From SIG710 sp045596925 (GTDB taxonomy: Bacteria; Bacillota; Clostridia; Oscillospirales; CAG-272), in contig JAZODH010000004.1 in NCBI GenBank assembly GCA_045596925.1, positions 1 to 56,941 of the forward strand: DNA of 56,941 nt, written 5' to 3'. Positions 8,370-16,927 of the stretch are shown here, in pieces. Every line of letters starts with the position of its first letter. The first letter of the stretch is position 1. The notes under the pieces are model-generated. The model saw nothing but the letters and a program-made list of their open reading frames with translations, was not told where the DNA came from and ran no database searches. The position numbers and the translations under genes were made by a program.

Positions 8370-9273
8370 AACCGTTCTCCTTCAAGAATTTTTTCACCGT
8401 TTCAAAGTTGGGAACACTTTCTCTTGCGCCGACGCCGGTGCACTTGATGGCGGACACGGCGCTGGAGAAATAGCAGCAGGTCAAAAGGTCGAAGCCCTTG
8501 CAGATGCCTGCGGCAAAGGCACCGTGGAACACATCGCCGGAGCCGTTGGTATCCACTGCTTCCACCGGGAATACGGGATAGGTTTTCAGGTCTTTGCCGT
8601 CATAGCAGACGCCGCCCTTTTTGCCTTGGGTGACCACCACCACTTGGGGATGATAGGTATCAAACAGGGTTTTTGCGGCACTTTCTGCGTCCTTGCAGCC
8701 GGTATGACCCATGGCAAATTCCTCGGAGGGGATCATGATATCTGTGAGCTTCAGAAGTCTTTCATAGCCCTCGTAGAGGCCGCCGCAGTCGTAGAGGACC
8801 TTTGTTCCGTTTGCTTTTGCAACCAGACAAGCCTCCTCTGCGCCGTCCATCTCGTTTCCGTCAATCATAAGAACTTCAGCTTCCGCAACAGCCTTCTTCT
8901 GAGCCTCGTTTAAGTGAAGCGCAGGCAGATTTCCTTTATCAAAAACGCAAGTACGTGACTTTGCCTCGGTGCTGAGCCAAATAACGGACGTAAAAGAACG
9001 ATAACCGCTCTCTGTTACTATGTTAGAGGTATCAACGCCGTACTTTTCGAAGTCTGCACGGAGGAAATTACCGCCGTTATCGTCCGAAAGAACGCCGATA
9101 AATCCGGAAGATTCACCAAGCTTGGAGGCCGCAACGATACCCGATGCGGTAGGTCCTCCGCCGGCGATCTTGGAGCCACTTGCACGAAGCTTTGTGTCCT
9201 CCGGGGGATAATAAGGAACGGTGATGAGCGTATCCATTACGCAAGCACCTATTCCAACTATTTTTACACTCAT
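8359..9273 (-). CDS. PfkB-family sugar kinase (IolC-like role possible)
   Basis: A 304-residue ribokinase-fold kinase. It has an N-terminal GGGPTASGIVAASKLG substrate-loop region and the C-terminal DTNGSGDVFHGAFAAG motif with the catalytic Asp and anion hole. Between iolB and a class II aldolase gene, it would fit 5-dehydro-2-deoxygluconokinase, but the family also phosphorylates fructose-type sugars and other keto-acids. It overlaps the upstream aldolase by 4 bp. The gene is a compositional mosaic: the N-terminal half (right of about 8,750) uses CTT, GTT and GCA like the housekeeping genes, while the C-terminal half uses GTG, GCC and CTG like the genes to its left. Confidence 0.85.
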   Translation of the reverse strand: MSVKIVGIGACVMDTLITVPYYPPEDTKLRASGSKIAGGGPTASGIVAASKLGESSGFIGVLSDDNGGNFLRADFEKYGVDTSNIVTESGYRSFTSVIWLSTEAKSRTCVFDKGNLPALHLNEAQKKAVAEAEVLMIDGNEMDGAEEACLVAKANGTKVLYDCGGLYEGYERLLKLTDIMIPSEEFAMGHTGCKDAESAAKTLFDTYHPQVVVVTQGKKGGVCYDGKDLKTYPVFPVEAVDTNGSGDVFHGAFAAGICKGFDLLTCCYFSSAVSAIKCTGVGARESVPNFETVKKFLKENGYEL

Positions 9274-10112
9274 TTTGCCTGTCCTCTTGCACCAAGAAGG
9301 TCGATTTTGCCCGTGCAGAAGTTCTTAACGGAGGCGATAGGATCCTTCATGAACAGGTCGATAGCATAGCTTGCCGCAGGGTTGTCGAGCTGTGCTCTGA
9401 GACCGTCAAGGAGAGAGTAGCAAACATCCGTACCGAAGTTCATCTTTCTGATACCTGCTTTTACCGCAAGCTGGATCTGATCGTCGGGAATACCCGAGCC
9501 GCCATGAAGAACAAGAGGGGTCTGATTTGTTGCCGCATAGATCTCTTTGATTCTCTCGATGTCAATCTTGGGGGGCTTCTTGTATCTGCCGTGAGCGTTG
9601 CCAACAAGAACCGCGAGAGCTGCAACGCCTGTCTGCTCAACGAATTTAGCCGCATCCTCGGGAACTGTGAACTCGTCCATTCCGTCGTCGTTTACAGAGC
9701 CGATGTGACCAAGCTCACCCTCGACCTCAACACCGATCTCAGCGCAGGTGTCAACGATATGCTTTGTGAGAGCTACGTTCTTCTCGAAGGGGTGAACGGA
9801 ACCGTCAAGCATGATACCCGTGCATCCGCGGCGAAGTGCGATGGTAACTTCCTTTTCGGAAGGTCCGTGGTCAAGGTGGAAGCAGATCGGAACTGTTGCA
9901 AGTTCGGCCGCCCTTAAAACGATGGGCGAGAGGAACTTTGCTGTGTCCTCATTGAAAAGTCTGGGGTAAACCTGGAGGATAACGGGAGCCTGAGCTTCTT
10001 CTGCAGCATACATTGCGCCCATTACCGTTTCCATATTATATACGTTGAATGCAGGGATACAGAAGTTGCCCTTCTGCGCCATGTCAAGAACGTGCTTAAG
10101 TGAAACTAACAT
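9270..10112 (-). CDS. Class II fructose-bisphosphate aldolase family protein
   Basis: A 280-residue zinc-dependent aldolase of the FbaA/GatY/IolJ group, which splits a ketose phosphate into DHAP and an aldehyde. Zn-ligand and active-site segments are present: CFHLDHGPS, VEGELGHIG, VGNAHGRYK, LHGGSGI and NFGTDVC. The ribosome site AAAGGA lies nine bases before ATG 10112. Placed after the kinase, it is the natural cleavage step of the pathway; IolJ does this on 5-dehydro-2-deoxygluconate 6-phosphate, giving DHAP and malonate semialdehyde. Which phosphate it accepts here is inference. Confidence 0.9.
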   Translation of the reverse strand: MLVSLKHVLDMAQKGNFCIPAFNVYNMETVMGAMYAAEEAQAPVILQVYPRLFNEDTAKFLSPIVLRAAELATVPICFHLDHGPSEKEVTIALRRGCTGIMLDGSVHPFEKNVALTKHIVDTCAEIGVEVEGELGHIGSVNDDGMDEFTVPEDAAKFVEQTGVAALAVLVGNAHGRYKKPPKIDIERIKEIYAATNQTPLVLHGGSGIPDDQIQLAVKAGIRKMNFGTDVCYSLLDGLRAQLDNPAASYAIDLFMKDPIASVKNFCTGKIDLLGARGQAK

Positions 10113-10140
10113 AATAGAAAATCCTTTCTGTATTTACGCC

Positions 10141-10178
10141 GCAAAACCAAGCCTCCCATACGGAACGCTTGGTTTTGC
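10141..10178 (-). other. Stem-loop between Fe-S protein and aldolase genes
   Basis: Twelve-base perfect arms (GCAAAACCAAGC and complement) with a 14-base loop lie in the 78-bp gap. The 3' side on the minus strand has only four T, so it may be a weak terminator that lowers expression of the downstream genes, or a stability element. Confidence 0.55.
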
Positions 10179-10190
10179 TTAATTTATCTC

Positions 10191-11270
10191 TTAGCCGAGA
10201 ATAAGCTCCTCGAGAGAAATGATGGCAACCTCGTTCTGGTCTACCGACTTGAGAGCGGCATACTCGGAAACGGAAGCTGTAACGATAGTGTCAGCCTTAA
10301 CGCCCTTTGCGTTGAAGATTCTGCCGTCTGCTACCTTCTTGATAACCTCAGGCATCCACTGAGCCATGAGAATGTTACCTGCCCACATTGTATCCTTGCC
10401 GTGGCAGAGCATTTCGTTAAGAGTTGCATAAGCGGCAACGATCTTGCGAGGCTCCTCTGTTTCCTTGAGGTCACGAGCGAGCTGGAAGGGATCCTGGAAT
10501 ACAACAGCTTTGCCTGTGTTCTTAGCTGTCAGCTTACCTGCATCAAGAAGTCCTGCTACGAATGTTGTGAACGTCACAACGTCGCAAGCCAGCTCAACGC
10601 CCCATTCCTTGTACTCACGCTTGAATACCTTTGCGTCCTGGGGATCGAAGGTAACTACTGTCTTGTATGCGCCGATAACCTTAGCGCAAGCTGTCATCTG
10701 CTCCTTGGTCTCGTTTGCAGCGCTGATGAGATACTCAAGCTGCTGACCGGAAGCGGGCTCACCCTCGAGAACTGTGAACTCTACGCCTGCCTTCTCAAGA
10801 ACCTTGATTGCATTGATAGCAGCCGCGGGAACCTTATACATAGCGTCAACGCCAAGGAACAGAAGTGTATCTGTCTTGCCAGCGTGAGCGGCGATAGCAG
10901 CCTTAAGGTCTGCATCGATCTCTGTTGCGCCGTAAGCGTTGCCTGTAGCGAGGCAGTTGTCAACGAGAACGTTTATGTATTCGGGAAGCTTGCCCTCCAT
11001 TGCAGCGTCAAGTCTTGCTTCCTTTGTGAACATTACGGGGTCCCAGCCTGTTACGCAGTCCTTTGTGCAGGCACCGCAGCAAGCGCACTCGTAAATATTG
11101 TCAACGACCTCCTCGATACCGTATGCGCCACGGTTTACAAGGGAAAGACCGAGAGCTCTTGCTCTTGACGTATTTCTCTCAAGACCTGTTGCGTTTCCGA
11201 TGGGGCAAATATGACGGCACATCCAGCAGAAACGGCAGGCATCTATATGCTTTTTGCTATTCTCTGTCAT
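10191..11270 (-). CDS. (Fe-S)-binding protein, oxidase partner
   Basis: A 359-residue protein with two [4Fe-4S] ferredoxin motifs near the N-terminus: C-x2-C-x2-C-x3-CP in CRFCWMCRHICP, and C-x2-C-x2-C-x3-C in CACCGACTKDC. The rest resembles the glycolate/lactate oxidase Fe-S subunit class (GlcF, LutA-like) in layout, though I see no clear CCG domain. It follows the FAD-oxidase gene by about 23 bp, so it very probably takes electrons from that flavoprotein. No signal peptide or membrane segment is visible, so it is cytosolic. The final acceptor is not encoded nearby. Confidence 0.85.
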   Translation of the reverse strand: MTENSKKHIDACRFCWMCRHICPIGNATGLERNTSRARALGLSLVNRGAYGIEEVVDNIYECACCGACTKDCVTGWDPVMFTKEARLDAAMEGKLPEYINVLVDNCLATGNAYGATEIDADLKAAIAAHAGKTDTLLFLGVDAMYKVPAAAINAIKVLEKAGVEFTVLEGEPASGQQLEYLISAANETKEQMTACAKVIGAYKTVVTFDPQDAKVFKREYKEWGVELACDVVTFTTFVAGLLDAGKLTAKNTGKAVVFQDPFQLARDLKETEEPRKIVAAYATLNEMLCHGKDTMWAGNILMAQWMPEVIKKVADGRIFNAKGVKADTIVTASVSEYAALKSVDQNEVAIISLEELILG

Positions 11271-11293
11271 TGTTATATCCTCCTAATTCTAAA

Positions 11294-12724
11294 TTACAGA
11301 CCGAGCTTGAAGGGGTTCATGATACCATTGGGGTCAAGAGTCTTCTTGATGCCCTCGAATACCTGCATAGCGGGACCGTACTGTTCCTTCATGAGACGGC
11401 CGAGCTTAATACCAACACCGTGGTGGTCGTTAACGACACCGCCGTGAGCGATAGCTGTACGTACACCGCAGGTCCAGATAGCCTGGTGGAGACGGAGAGC
11501 CTCAACGGGATCCTGAGGAACGTCCTTGCCGTCAACGATAAAGCGGTCGTAAACCATTGCGCCCCACTCATACCAGTGAGAGAAGTGAGCAATGAACTTC
11601 GCCTGGGGGAAGTTGCTCTCGACAGCATTCTTCATTGCCCAGTAGATTTCCTCGATCTTACCGTAAGGAGCGATAGTATCCATCGTACCGAACATCTGGG
11701 GGAGGTCCATCATGTGACCGGGATAGAAGAACGTGATCTTCTCGTTCCACCACTTTTCACCGTACTCGCTGCCCATATCCTCAGCGCCGTACTTAGCGAA
11801 CGTATCGAGAAGGATCTTCTCTTCTACGTTAACCATAGCCGTATCGCCTTCGTAAGCTACGTTCATGAATGCACCGTCGCGCTCAACGCCGACGATCTTC
11901 TTGATAAGAGAAGCAGTTTCTGCGGGGTCGTAAAGTCTCATAACGGAGGGCTTGAACTTCTGGAGAAGCTCGCGAGCCGCCTTGAACGCTACGTTCATAT
12001 CCTTGAAAAGGAAGCCGCGGAAGCGTCTTTCCTCGGGCTGATCGTAGATTCTGATCTGAGCCTTTGTGATAATACCGAGAGTACCCTCGGAGCCGATAAA
12101 GATCTGGTTAAGATCGGGACCTGCAGCGTGCTTGGGAGCGGAGCAGGTGTTAATGATATCACCGTTGGGAAGAACTACCTCCATCTGGAGTACCATGTCG
12201 TCGATCTTACCGTACTTTGTGGAAACTACGCCGATACCTCTGTGAGCAAGGAAGCCGCCGACGGTGGAGCAAGTGAGAGAAGAAGGATAGTGCATCGTTG
12301 CCTTACCAACCTCGTTTGCCGCCCACTCGATGTGCTTATAGATAGCACCCGTGCCGCACTCGATGTACATAGCGTCTGTATTTACTTCATAGATCTTGTT
12401 CATTCTCTTTGTATCGATAACGATACCGCCGGCAACGGGAATAGCACCGCCCTGGGTTCCGCCGCCGCCACCCCATGTGGTTACGGGGATCTTGTAGTAG
12501 TTTGCGATCTTGAGGACCTTGGAGGTCTCCTGTGCATCCAGAGGAGCAACAACAAAGTCAGCCTGAGGCATTCTGCAGCCTCTGTCAGACCACATACGGG
12601 ACAGCCAGTAGTAGTCAACGCTGTGAGTCAGCTTGTCGATCTCTCTTGTGGAGCAGTTTTCTTTTCCGACAGCGTCTTCAAGCTCTGTCAGAATCATTGC
12701 ATCAAGAAATGCATTGGTCATCAT
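11294..12724 (-). CDS. FAD-linked oxidase (GlcD / alkyl-DHAP synthase-like)
   Basis: A 476-residue flavoprotein of the VAO/PCMH family. The FAD PP-loop region reads TTWGGGGGTQGGAIP, followed by SSLTCSTVGGFLAHRGIG and GSEGTLGIIT. The C-terminal half carries HFSHWYEWGAMVYDRF and NDHHGVGIKLGRL, which is closer to alkyldihydroxyacetonephosphate synthase-like and D-2-hydroxyacid dehydrogenase members than to simple sugar oxidases. With the neighbouring Fe-S protein it forms a two-part dehydrogenase that probably oxidises an alcohol or 2-hydroxy acid in the pathway. It may start at the second Met, 11 or fewer bases after a GGAGAA site. Confidence 0.9.
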   Translation of the reverse strand: MMTNAFLDAMILTELEDAVGKENCSTREIDKLTHSVDYYWLSRMWSDRGCRMPQADFVVAPLDAQETSKVLKIANYYKIPVTTWGGGGGTQGGAIPVAGGIVIDTKRMNKIYEVNTDAMYIECGTGAIYKHIEWAANEVGKATMHYPSSLTCSTVGGFLAHRGIGVVSTKYGKIDDMVLQMEVVLPNGDIINTCSAPKHAAGPDLNQIFIGSEGTLGIITKAQIRIYDQPEERRFRGFLFKDMNVAFKAARELLQKFKPSVMRLYDPAETASLIKKIVGVERDGAFMNVAYEGDTAMVNVEEKILLDTFAKYGAEDMGSEYGEKWWNEKITFFYPGHMMDLPQMFGTMDTIAPYGKIEEIYWAMKNAVESNFPQAKFIAHFSHWYEWGAMVYDRFIVDGKDVPQDPVEALRLHQAIWTCGVRTAIAHGGVVNDHHGVGIKLGRLMKEQYGPAMQVFEGIKKTLDPNGIMNPFKLGL

Positions 12725-12748
12725 GATAGGTTTTCTCCTTTATGTAAA

Positions 12749-14155
12749 TTATTTTTTATCAAGTGTCTTATCGATTGCCAGATTGGGGAAATACTTTGTG
12801 AACTCACGGAGCTCTGCTACGTAGTTGCCCTCGATCTCAACGAAGTGGTGAATGTAAGGACCGTCAAGCAGTCTGTCTTCCCAAGCCTGGAGGTCATCGA
12901 ACTCGCCCCACAGGTAAGTACCGTGTGTCTGAGGACCCTCGGTTGTATGGCAGGTGCCTGCCAAGATCATGTACTGACCGTTGTCCTGATCGATTCTTGC
13001 AACCGTGTACTCGCCGTCCTTTGCACGGAACCATTCTCTCTGATTTACAAGGCGAGCCTTGGAATCGGGAGCCTTAACGGAGAGCGGGAACGGACCGCAG
13101 TGCCAGAGAAGCTCTGCATTCTTGTTCTCGGGGTGACGAACGGTGAACTCACCAAGGAAAGGACGCGCTTTACCGAGTGATGCGCTATCAAGAAGGTTCA
13201 TTGTAAGCGCGCAGTGCATATCGCTCTCGCATGCCACGACGTAGCCCAGGTCATTGAGAACACCGTAAACCGCACAAGGAGCAAGGCCATCGCTCATAAT
13301 AGGAGTTGCTGTCCAGCACTCTGCGGAAATGATGTCAAGGTTGAATTCCTTGAAGATTCCGATATATGTAACAACGAGAGCAGCCATGCGCTCAAAATAG
13401 TTGGGGGTGAGGTCGTCGGACTCGTACTTGGTCTTGAACACTTCAACATACTTTGCGATCTCGTCCTTCTCGTTTTCAAGCACAGCGTTGAATCTCTGCT
13501 CGAACATTGCGAAGTTTACGGGAATGATCTTGATGCCAAAGCGGTTCATCAGCTCACCTTCGTTCCAGATTACCGAGAAGAAGGGCTGAGGACGTGCGCC
13601 CACCTGACCGACTCTGAGGCCCTTGAAGTTCTTTACCATGCATGCAACGCGAACGAACTTATCGAAGTTCGTCTTGAACTCGTCTGACTCAACGCGGCAG
13701 CAAGGGATATGGGAGAAAGGAATGTTGAATCTCTGGAACTGACGTGAAACACCGAACAGACCGCACTGGGAGTCGGTAGGTCTCATGCCGTCTACGTAGT
13801 ACTCATCGTCAAGAGGAGCCCAAAGGAGACAAGGAACGCCCATTTCCTTTGCAAGATCGGCAGCAGCCTCTTCGTTACCGAAGTTTGTGTTGATGATGAA
13901 GATAGCGTCAACCTTCTCTGCCTTGAAGCGTGCAACTACGTCGTTCTTGGAATCCTCATCGAACATAAGGTCGTTGCAGCCAAGACCTTTTGTGTCAACA
14001 AATTCTACGTTCTCGCTTGCGAAGTTCTTTTCAATATAGTCTACGAATCTGTGTCCTCTTTCCTCGGCAGATACCCATGTTAAGAAAGTTTTTGCAGGAC
14101 GATTGGTGGTGTTGCGTCGCATTGGAGCAAGACCGATTTTAATTTTGTAGTCCAT
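12749..14155 (-). CDS. L-fucose/L-arabinose isomerase family protein
   Basis: A 468-residue protein of the FucI/AraA fold group, metal-dependent aldose-ketose isomerases. The N-terminal Rossmann-like domain contains KVDAIFIINTNFGNEEAA and GVPCLLWAPLDDEYY; the central and C-terminal parts contain ISAECWTATP and HTTEGPQTHGTYLWGEF. It is shorter than canonical FucI (about 590) and close to AraA length, and belongs to the large set of uncharacterised members. It is the first gene of the operon, 80 bp downstream of the predicted promoter and divergent from rpiR. It is the best candidate for the entry reaction on the free sugar. Confidence 0.85.
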   Translation of the reverse strand: MDYKIKIGLAPMRRNTTNRPAKTFLTWVSAEERGHRFVDYIEKNFASENVEFVDTKGLGCNDLMFDEDSKNDVVARFKAEKVDAIFIINTNFGNEEAAADLAKEMGVPCLLWAPLDDEYYVDGMRPTDSQCGLFGVSRQFQRFNIPFSHIPCCRVESDEFKTNFDKFVRVACMVKNFKGLRVGQVGARPQPFFSVIWNEGELMNRFGIKIIPVNFAMFEQRFNAVLENEKDEIAKYVEVFKTKYESDDLTPNYFERMAALVVTYIGIFKEFNLDIISAECWTATPIMSDGLAPCAVYGVLNDLGYVVACESDMHCALTMNLLDSASLGKARPFLGEFTVRHPENKNAELLWHCGPFPLSVKAPDSKARLVNQREWFRAKDGEYTVARIDQDNGQYMILAGTCHTTEGPQTHGTYLWGEFDDLQAWEDRLLDGPYIHHFVEIEGNYVAELREFTKYFPNLAIDKTLDKK

Positions 14156-14244
14156 TTTTTCAAAACCCCTTTATTTTTTAAAAATTCTGTGTTATAATAC
14201 AGGAAAGACCTGCGAAAGCAGGACAAAATTCCCTATCATGATAC

Positions 14245-14272
14245 ATTATACTACAAAAATGAGATAAGTCAA
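14245..14272 (-). promoter_or_regulatory. Promoter of the sugar operon
   Basis: On the minus strand, -35 TTGACT (14267-14272), a 16-bp spacer and -10 TATAAT (14245-14250) predict a start near 14238, leaving an 80-nt leader with a small CCTGC/GCAGG hairpin at about 14208-14221. Confidence 0.65.
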
Positions 14273-14276
14273 TAGG

Positions 14277-14299
14277 AAAGTGAAAATTTTTTTCACTTT
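14277..14299. promoter_or_regulatory. Candidate RpiR operator
   Basis: A perfect inverted repeat, AAAGTGAAAA-TTT-TTTTCACTTT, sits 5 bp upstream of the operon -35 and about 55 bp before the rpiR start. Its symmetry and its position between divergent regulator and operon make it the likely binding site. Binding itself is inference. Confidence 0.55.
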
Positions 14300-14353
14300 T
14301 TTCAAAAGACACAAGATATTACGGATAAAATAAATAATTTTTGGAGCAATTTC

Positions 14354-15193
14354 ATGAAATCTATTATTTTAAAGATCAAATCCCAGTACAAGGAGTTCGG
14401 TCCCGCCGAAAAGCTTATCGCAGAAAAGCTCATCGACTCCCCTTCCTCGATCCTGTCGGACAGTATTACCGAGTTTGCAAAATCCGTGGGATGCGGTGAT
14501 GCCACTGTGGTTCGTTTTTCAAGAAAGCTCGGACTTGACGGCTACCAGGCGCTGAAGATCGCCGTTGCAAGCGAGGTCTCAACCTCATCCAGAATGCCCG
14601 AGAAGATAACCTTAAAGGATTCCTGCTTTGAGATCTTCACAAAGAGAATAAACGACATTGAATCCGCGCTGGAGCTTACTCGCTCGGTGCTCAGCGCAGA
14701 GGAGCTGGAAAAGGCGGCTCAGTCTATAATGAACGCAAAGCGCATCGTTGTTTTCGGTCTCGGAAACTCTGCCTCCGTGGCAAATGATGCTCAGCACAAG
14801 TTCCTGCGTCTTGGTCTCAACGCTACCGCCTGCTCGGACAATCATATGCAGTCAATCATCGCCAGCCACCTGGACGAGGAATGCGTTGCCATCGGAATTT
14901 CTCACTCGGGTCAGTCCGAGGATATCGTGGAATCCATGAAGCTCGCAAAGCTCAACGGAGCCACAACGATCTGTGTCACAAATCACGGCGAATCACCCCT
15001 GAAAAATATTTCCGATATCCGTCTTTTCACGAAATCCGACGAAACAAAACATACGATTCTCGCAATGAGCTCAAGAATCGCCCAGCTGACGATTTTTGAC
15101 GCAATTTATACTTATATTATAGCAAACGACTACGACAACTCGGTAAAAGCGATCAAAAATACCGAATCCGCACTCAAGGACAAAAAGCTGTAA
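14354..15193 (+). CDS. RpiR/MurR-family transcriptional regulator
   Basis: A 279-residue regulator. The N-terminal HTH_6 domain (about 1-77) contains SITEFAKSVGCGDATVVRFSRKLG; the C-terminal SIS sugar-phosphate-binding domain (about 115-250) contains RIVVFGLGNSASVANDA and GISHSGQSEDIVE. This class senses phosphosugars. It is divergent from the sugar operon and so very probably controls it, in response to a sugar phosphate made by one of the two kinases. The start is ATG 14354 with GGAG eight bases upstream. Whether it represses or activates cannot be read from sequence. Confidence 0.93.
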   Translation: MKSIILKIKSQYKEFGPAEKLIAEKLIDSPSSILSDSITEFAKSVGCGDATVVRFSRKLGLDGYQALKIAVASEVSTSSRMPEKITLKDSCFEIFTKRINDIESALELTRSVLSAEELEKAAQSIMNAKRIVVFGLGNSASVANDAQHKFLRLGLNATACSDNHMQSIIASHLDEECVAIGISHSGQSEDIVESMKLAKLNGATTICVTNHGESPLKNISDIRLFTKSDETKHTILAMSSRIAQLTIFDAIYTYIIANDYDNSVKAIKNTESALKDKKL

Positions 15194-15196
15194 AAG

Positions 15197-15227
15197 AAAA
15201 GGAAGTGCGCATCTGCACTTCCCTTTT
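15197..15227. terminator. Bidirectional terminator after rpiR
   Basis: Stem GGAAGTGC/GCACTTCC with loop GCATCT, flanked by A and T runs on both sides, lies between the convergent rpiR and membrane-protein genes. Confidence 0.8.
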
Positions 15228-15229
15228 CA

Positions 15230-15805
15230 TTATTCAAGCTTGTCCTTTGTGGGTTTAAATTCAACTATTCCGTTTACAGCAAGGTAATACGTAATACCGC
15301 ATACGATGATCGACGGCAGGGTGATAACAAAGAAGCTCAAGGGCATCATGCCCAGCTTCGTGCCGTTGACGGGAATAGCGAGAATACCCAGATATTCTCC
15401 GTAGATCAGCTTCATTGTGATATTCGCAAACGCCGCAATGCCGCCCGTGGCTTCAAAAAGTCCGAAAACGGCGTACATGACGGCAAGCACAAGATTGGGT
15501 ATGTTTGCCGCAAGACCCATGAGGAATCCCGTAAAATTGTTCTTGGGGAATCTTCCCAGACTTATCTTTTCCCTGTCCTCAACACCGCAACGGAACGCGA
15601 TCTGTCCTGCCATAACCAGGAAAAATATCACGGCGCAAACGCTGACCGCCACGGTCAACGGCTGTATCTTGTTGGGATCGGCATCACTTTGAGCCTTCCC
15701 TACTGATATCGCCAACGCAAGACCGAAAACGGCAATCGCGATCTGATCCACGAAAATCTTAACGCAGTGATATGAATAATTGCTGAAAAACTTTTTAATT
15801 GACAT
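15230..15805 (-). CDS. Small multi-pass membrane protein, unknown
   Basis: A 191-residue protein with about four hydrophobic helices: near residues 17-33, 50-68, 90-112 and 150-175. Short positively charged ends (MSIKKFFSNY at the start, KPTKDKLE at the end) frame it. I recognise no family. The start is ATG 15805, five bases after GGAG; a longer open frame to 15928 runs over the intergenic region and the recombinase start, and is unlikely. It is convergent with rpiR and divergent from the recombinase gene, and appears to be transcribed alone. Confidence 0.75.
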   Translation of the reverse strand: MSIKKFFSNYSYHCVKIFVDQIAIAVFGLALAISVGKAQSDADPNKIQPLTVAVSVCAVIFFLVMAGQIAFRCGVEDREKISLGRFPKNNFTGFLMGLAANIPNLVLAVMYAVFGLFEATGGIAAFANITMKLIYGEYLGILAIPVNGTKLGMMPLSFFVITLPSIIVCGITYYLAVNGIVEFKPTKDKLE

Positions 15806-15904
15806 GATTTCTCCATTCTGCCCTCGGGCGAAGAACATTATATAACATTTTCCCAATTTATGCAACAGAAGAACAAAAAAGTTTACATTTGGAGGTGAAT
15901 ATGA

Positions 15905-16927
15905 TTGATAAAAGAGCTTGAAATGCAAAATCTGCCGACCCCGCTGCGGGATTTTGCCGCGTACAAGGGCGGCATTCAGGGTTGTTCTCCCAAGACCGTA
16001 TCCGAATATCTTTTTGACCTCCGAACCTTCTTCAAATACATAATCGCCACCCGAAACGGTATTTCCACCGAATCGGAAGAATTTGAAAAAATCAGTATAT
16101 CGTCCGTTGATATGGAATTGATCGCCTCGATCACCACGGCGGAGATAATGATGTTCCTTATGTATGCGGGTGACAAGCGCACAAACGCGTGGAGCGCAAA
16201 AGCACGCAAGCTCAGCGCTATTAAGGGCTTCTACAAATATTATGTAAACAAAAGTAAGATGCTCAAAGAAAATCCTGCAATAGATATCGAATCCCCCAAG
16301 CCCAAAAAGACACTTCCAAAGGTTCTTTCTCTTCAGGAAAGCATCTTATTGCTCGAAGCGGTCAAAAATGACACAAATTCAAAAAACACCGTCCGCGACT
16401 ACTGCATAATTACCCTTTTCCTGAACTGCGGAATGCGTCTCTCGGAGCTGGCAGGAATCAAACTCGGTGACATCGACTCAGAGCTTCGCTCGGTGAGGAT
16501 CACCGGCAAAGGAAGCAAACAAAGGATCGTTTATTTCAACCAAGCCTGTCAGTCGGCACTTTCGGATTACTTGAAGATCAGGCTCACAGAAGAACTTTTA
16601 AAGCTCGACATCAAGCATCTTTTCCTCAGTGGGCGGGGACGCAACGCGCCAATCAGCGTAAAGACCATTGAATGGATGGTCACAAAATACCTGGGGCTTG
16701 CAGGTCTTGAAAACCGAGGTTATTCGGTGCACAAGCTGAGGCACACCGCCGCCACCTTAATGTACCAATCGGGCAACGTGGACGTCAGAACCATAAAGGA
16801 CATTCTCGGTCACGAGCAGTTAAATACAACACAGATCTACACCCATGTCAGCAACAAAAACATGGAGGATGCAATGGCCTGCAATCCTTTGGCAAACATT
16901 AAGACCGAGCCCAAAGACGATCAATAA
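15905..16927 (+). CDS. Tyrosine recombinase, XerC/XerD-like
   Basis: A 340-residue site-specific recombinase. The N-terminal SAM-like core-binding domain covers about 1-115. The catalytic domain has all expected residues: Arg in NCGMRLSELAG, Lys in TGKGSKQR, HKLRHTAATLM (H-x-x-R), GHEQLNTTQIYTH with the late His and the nucleophile Tyr. It could serve chromosome-dimer resolution or belong to an old mobile element; no att-like repeats or element genes flank it. The start is odd: GGAGG is followed after five bases by ATG 15901, which opens only seven codons, while the recombinase frame begins with TTG 15905 or ATG 15923. Confidence 0.93.
   Translation: MIKELEMQNLPTPLRDFAAYKGGIQGCSPKTVSEYLFDLRTFFKYIIATRNGISTESEEFEKISISSVDMELIASITTAEIMMFLMYAGDKRTNAWSAKARKLSAIKGFYKYYVNKSKMLKENPAIDIESPKPKKTLPKVLSLQESILLLEAVKNDTNSKNTVRDYCIITLFLNCGMRLSELAGIKLGDIDSELRSVRITGKGSKQRIVYFNQACQSALSDYLKIRLTEELLKLDIKHLFLSGRGRNAPISVKTIEWMVTKYLGLAGLENRGYSVHKLRHTAATLMYQSGNVDVRTIKDILGHEQLNTTQIYTHVSNKNMEDAMACNPLANIKTEPKDDQ

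Noticed and set aside
11063..13180. 705-codon + strand open frame
   Set aside because: Shadow of the FAD oxidase and isomerase genes; low-quality composition rich in Cys, Val and Leu.
15905..16927. Recombinase as part of an integrated mobile element
   Set aside because: No flanking direct repeats, excisionase, relaxase or phage genes; neighbours are ordinary.
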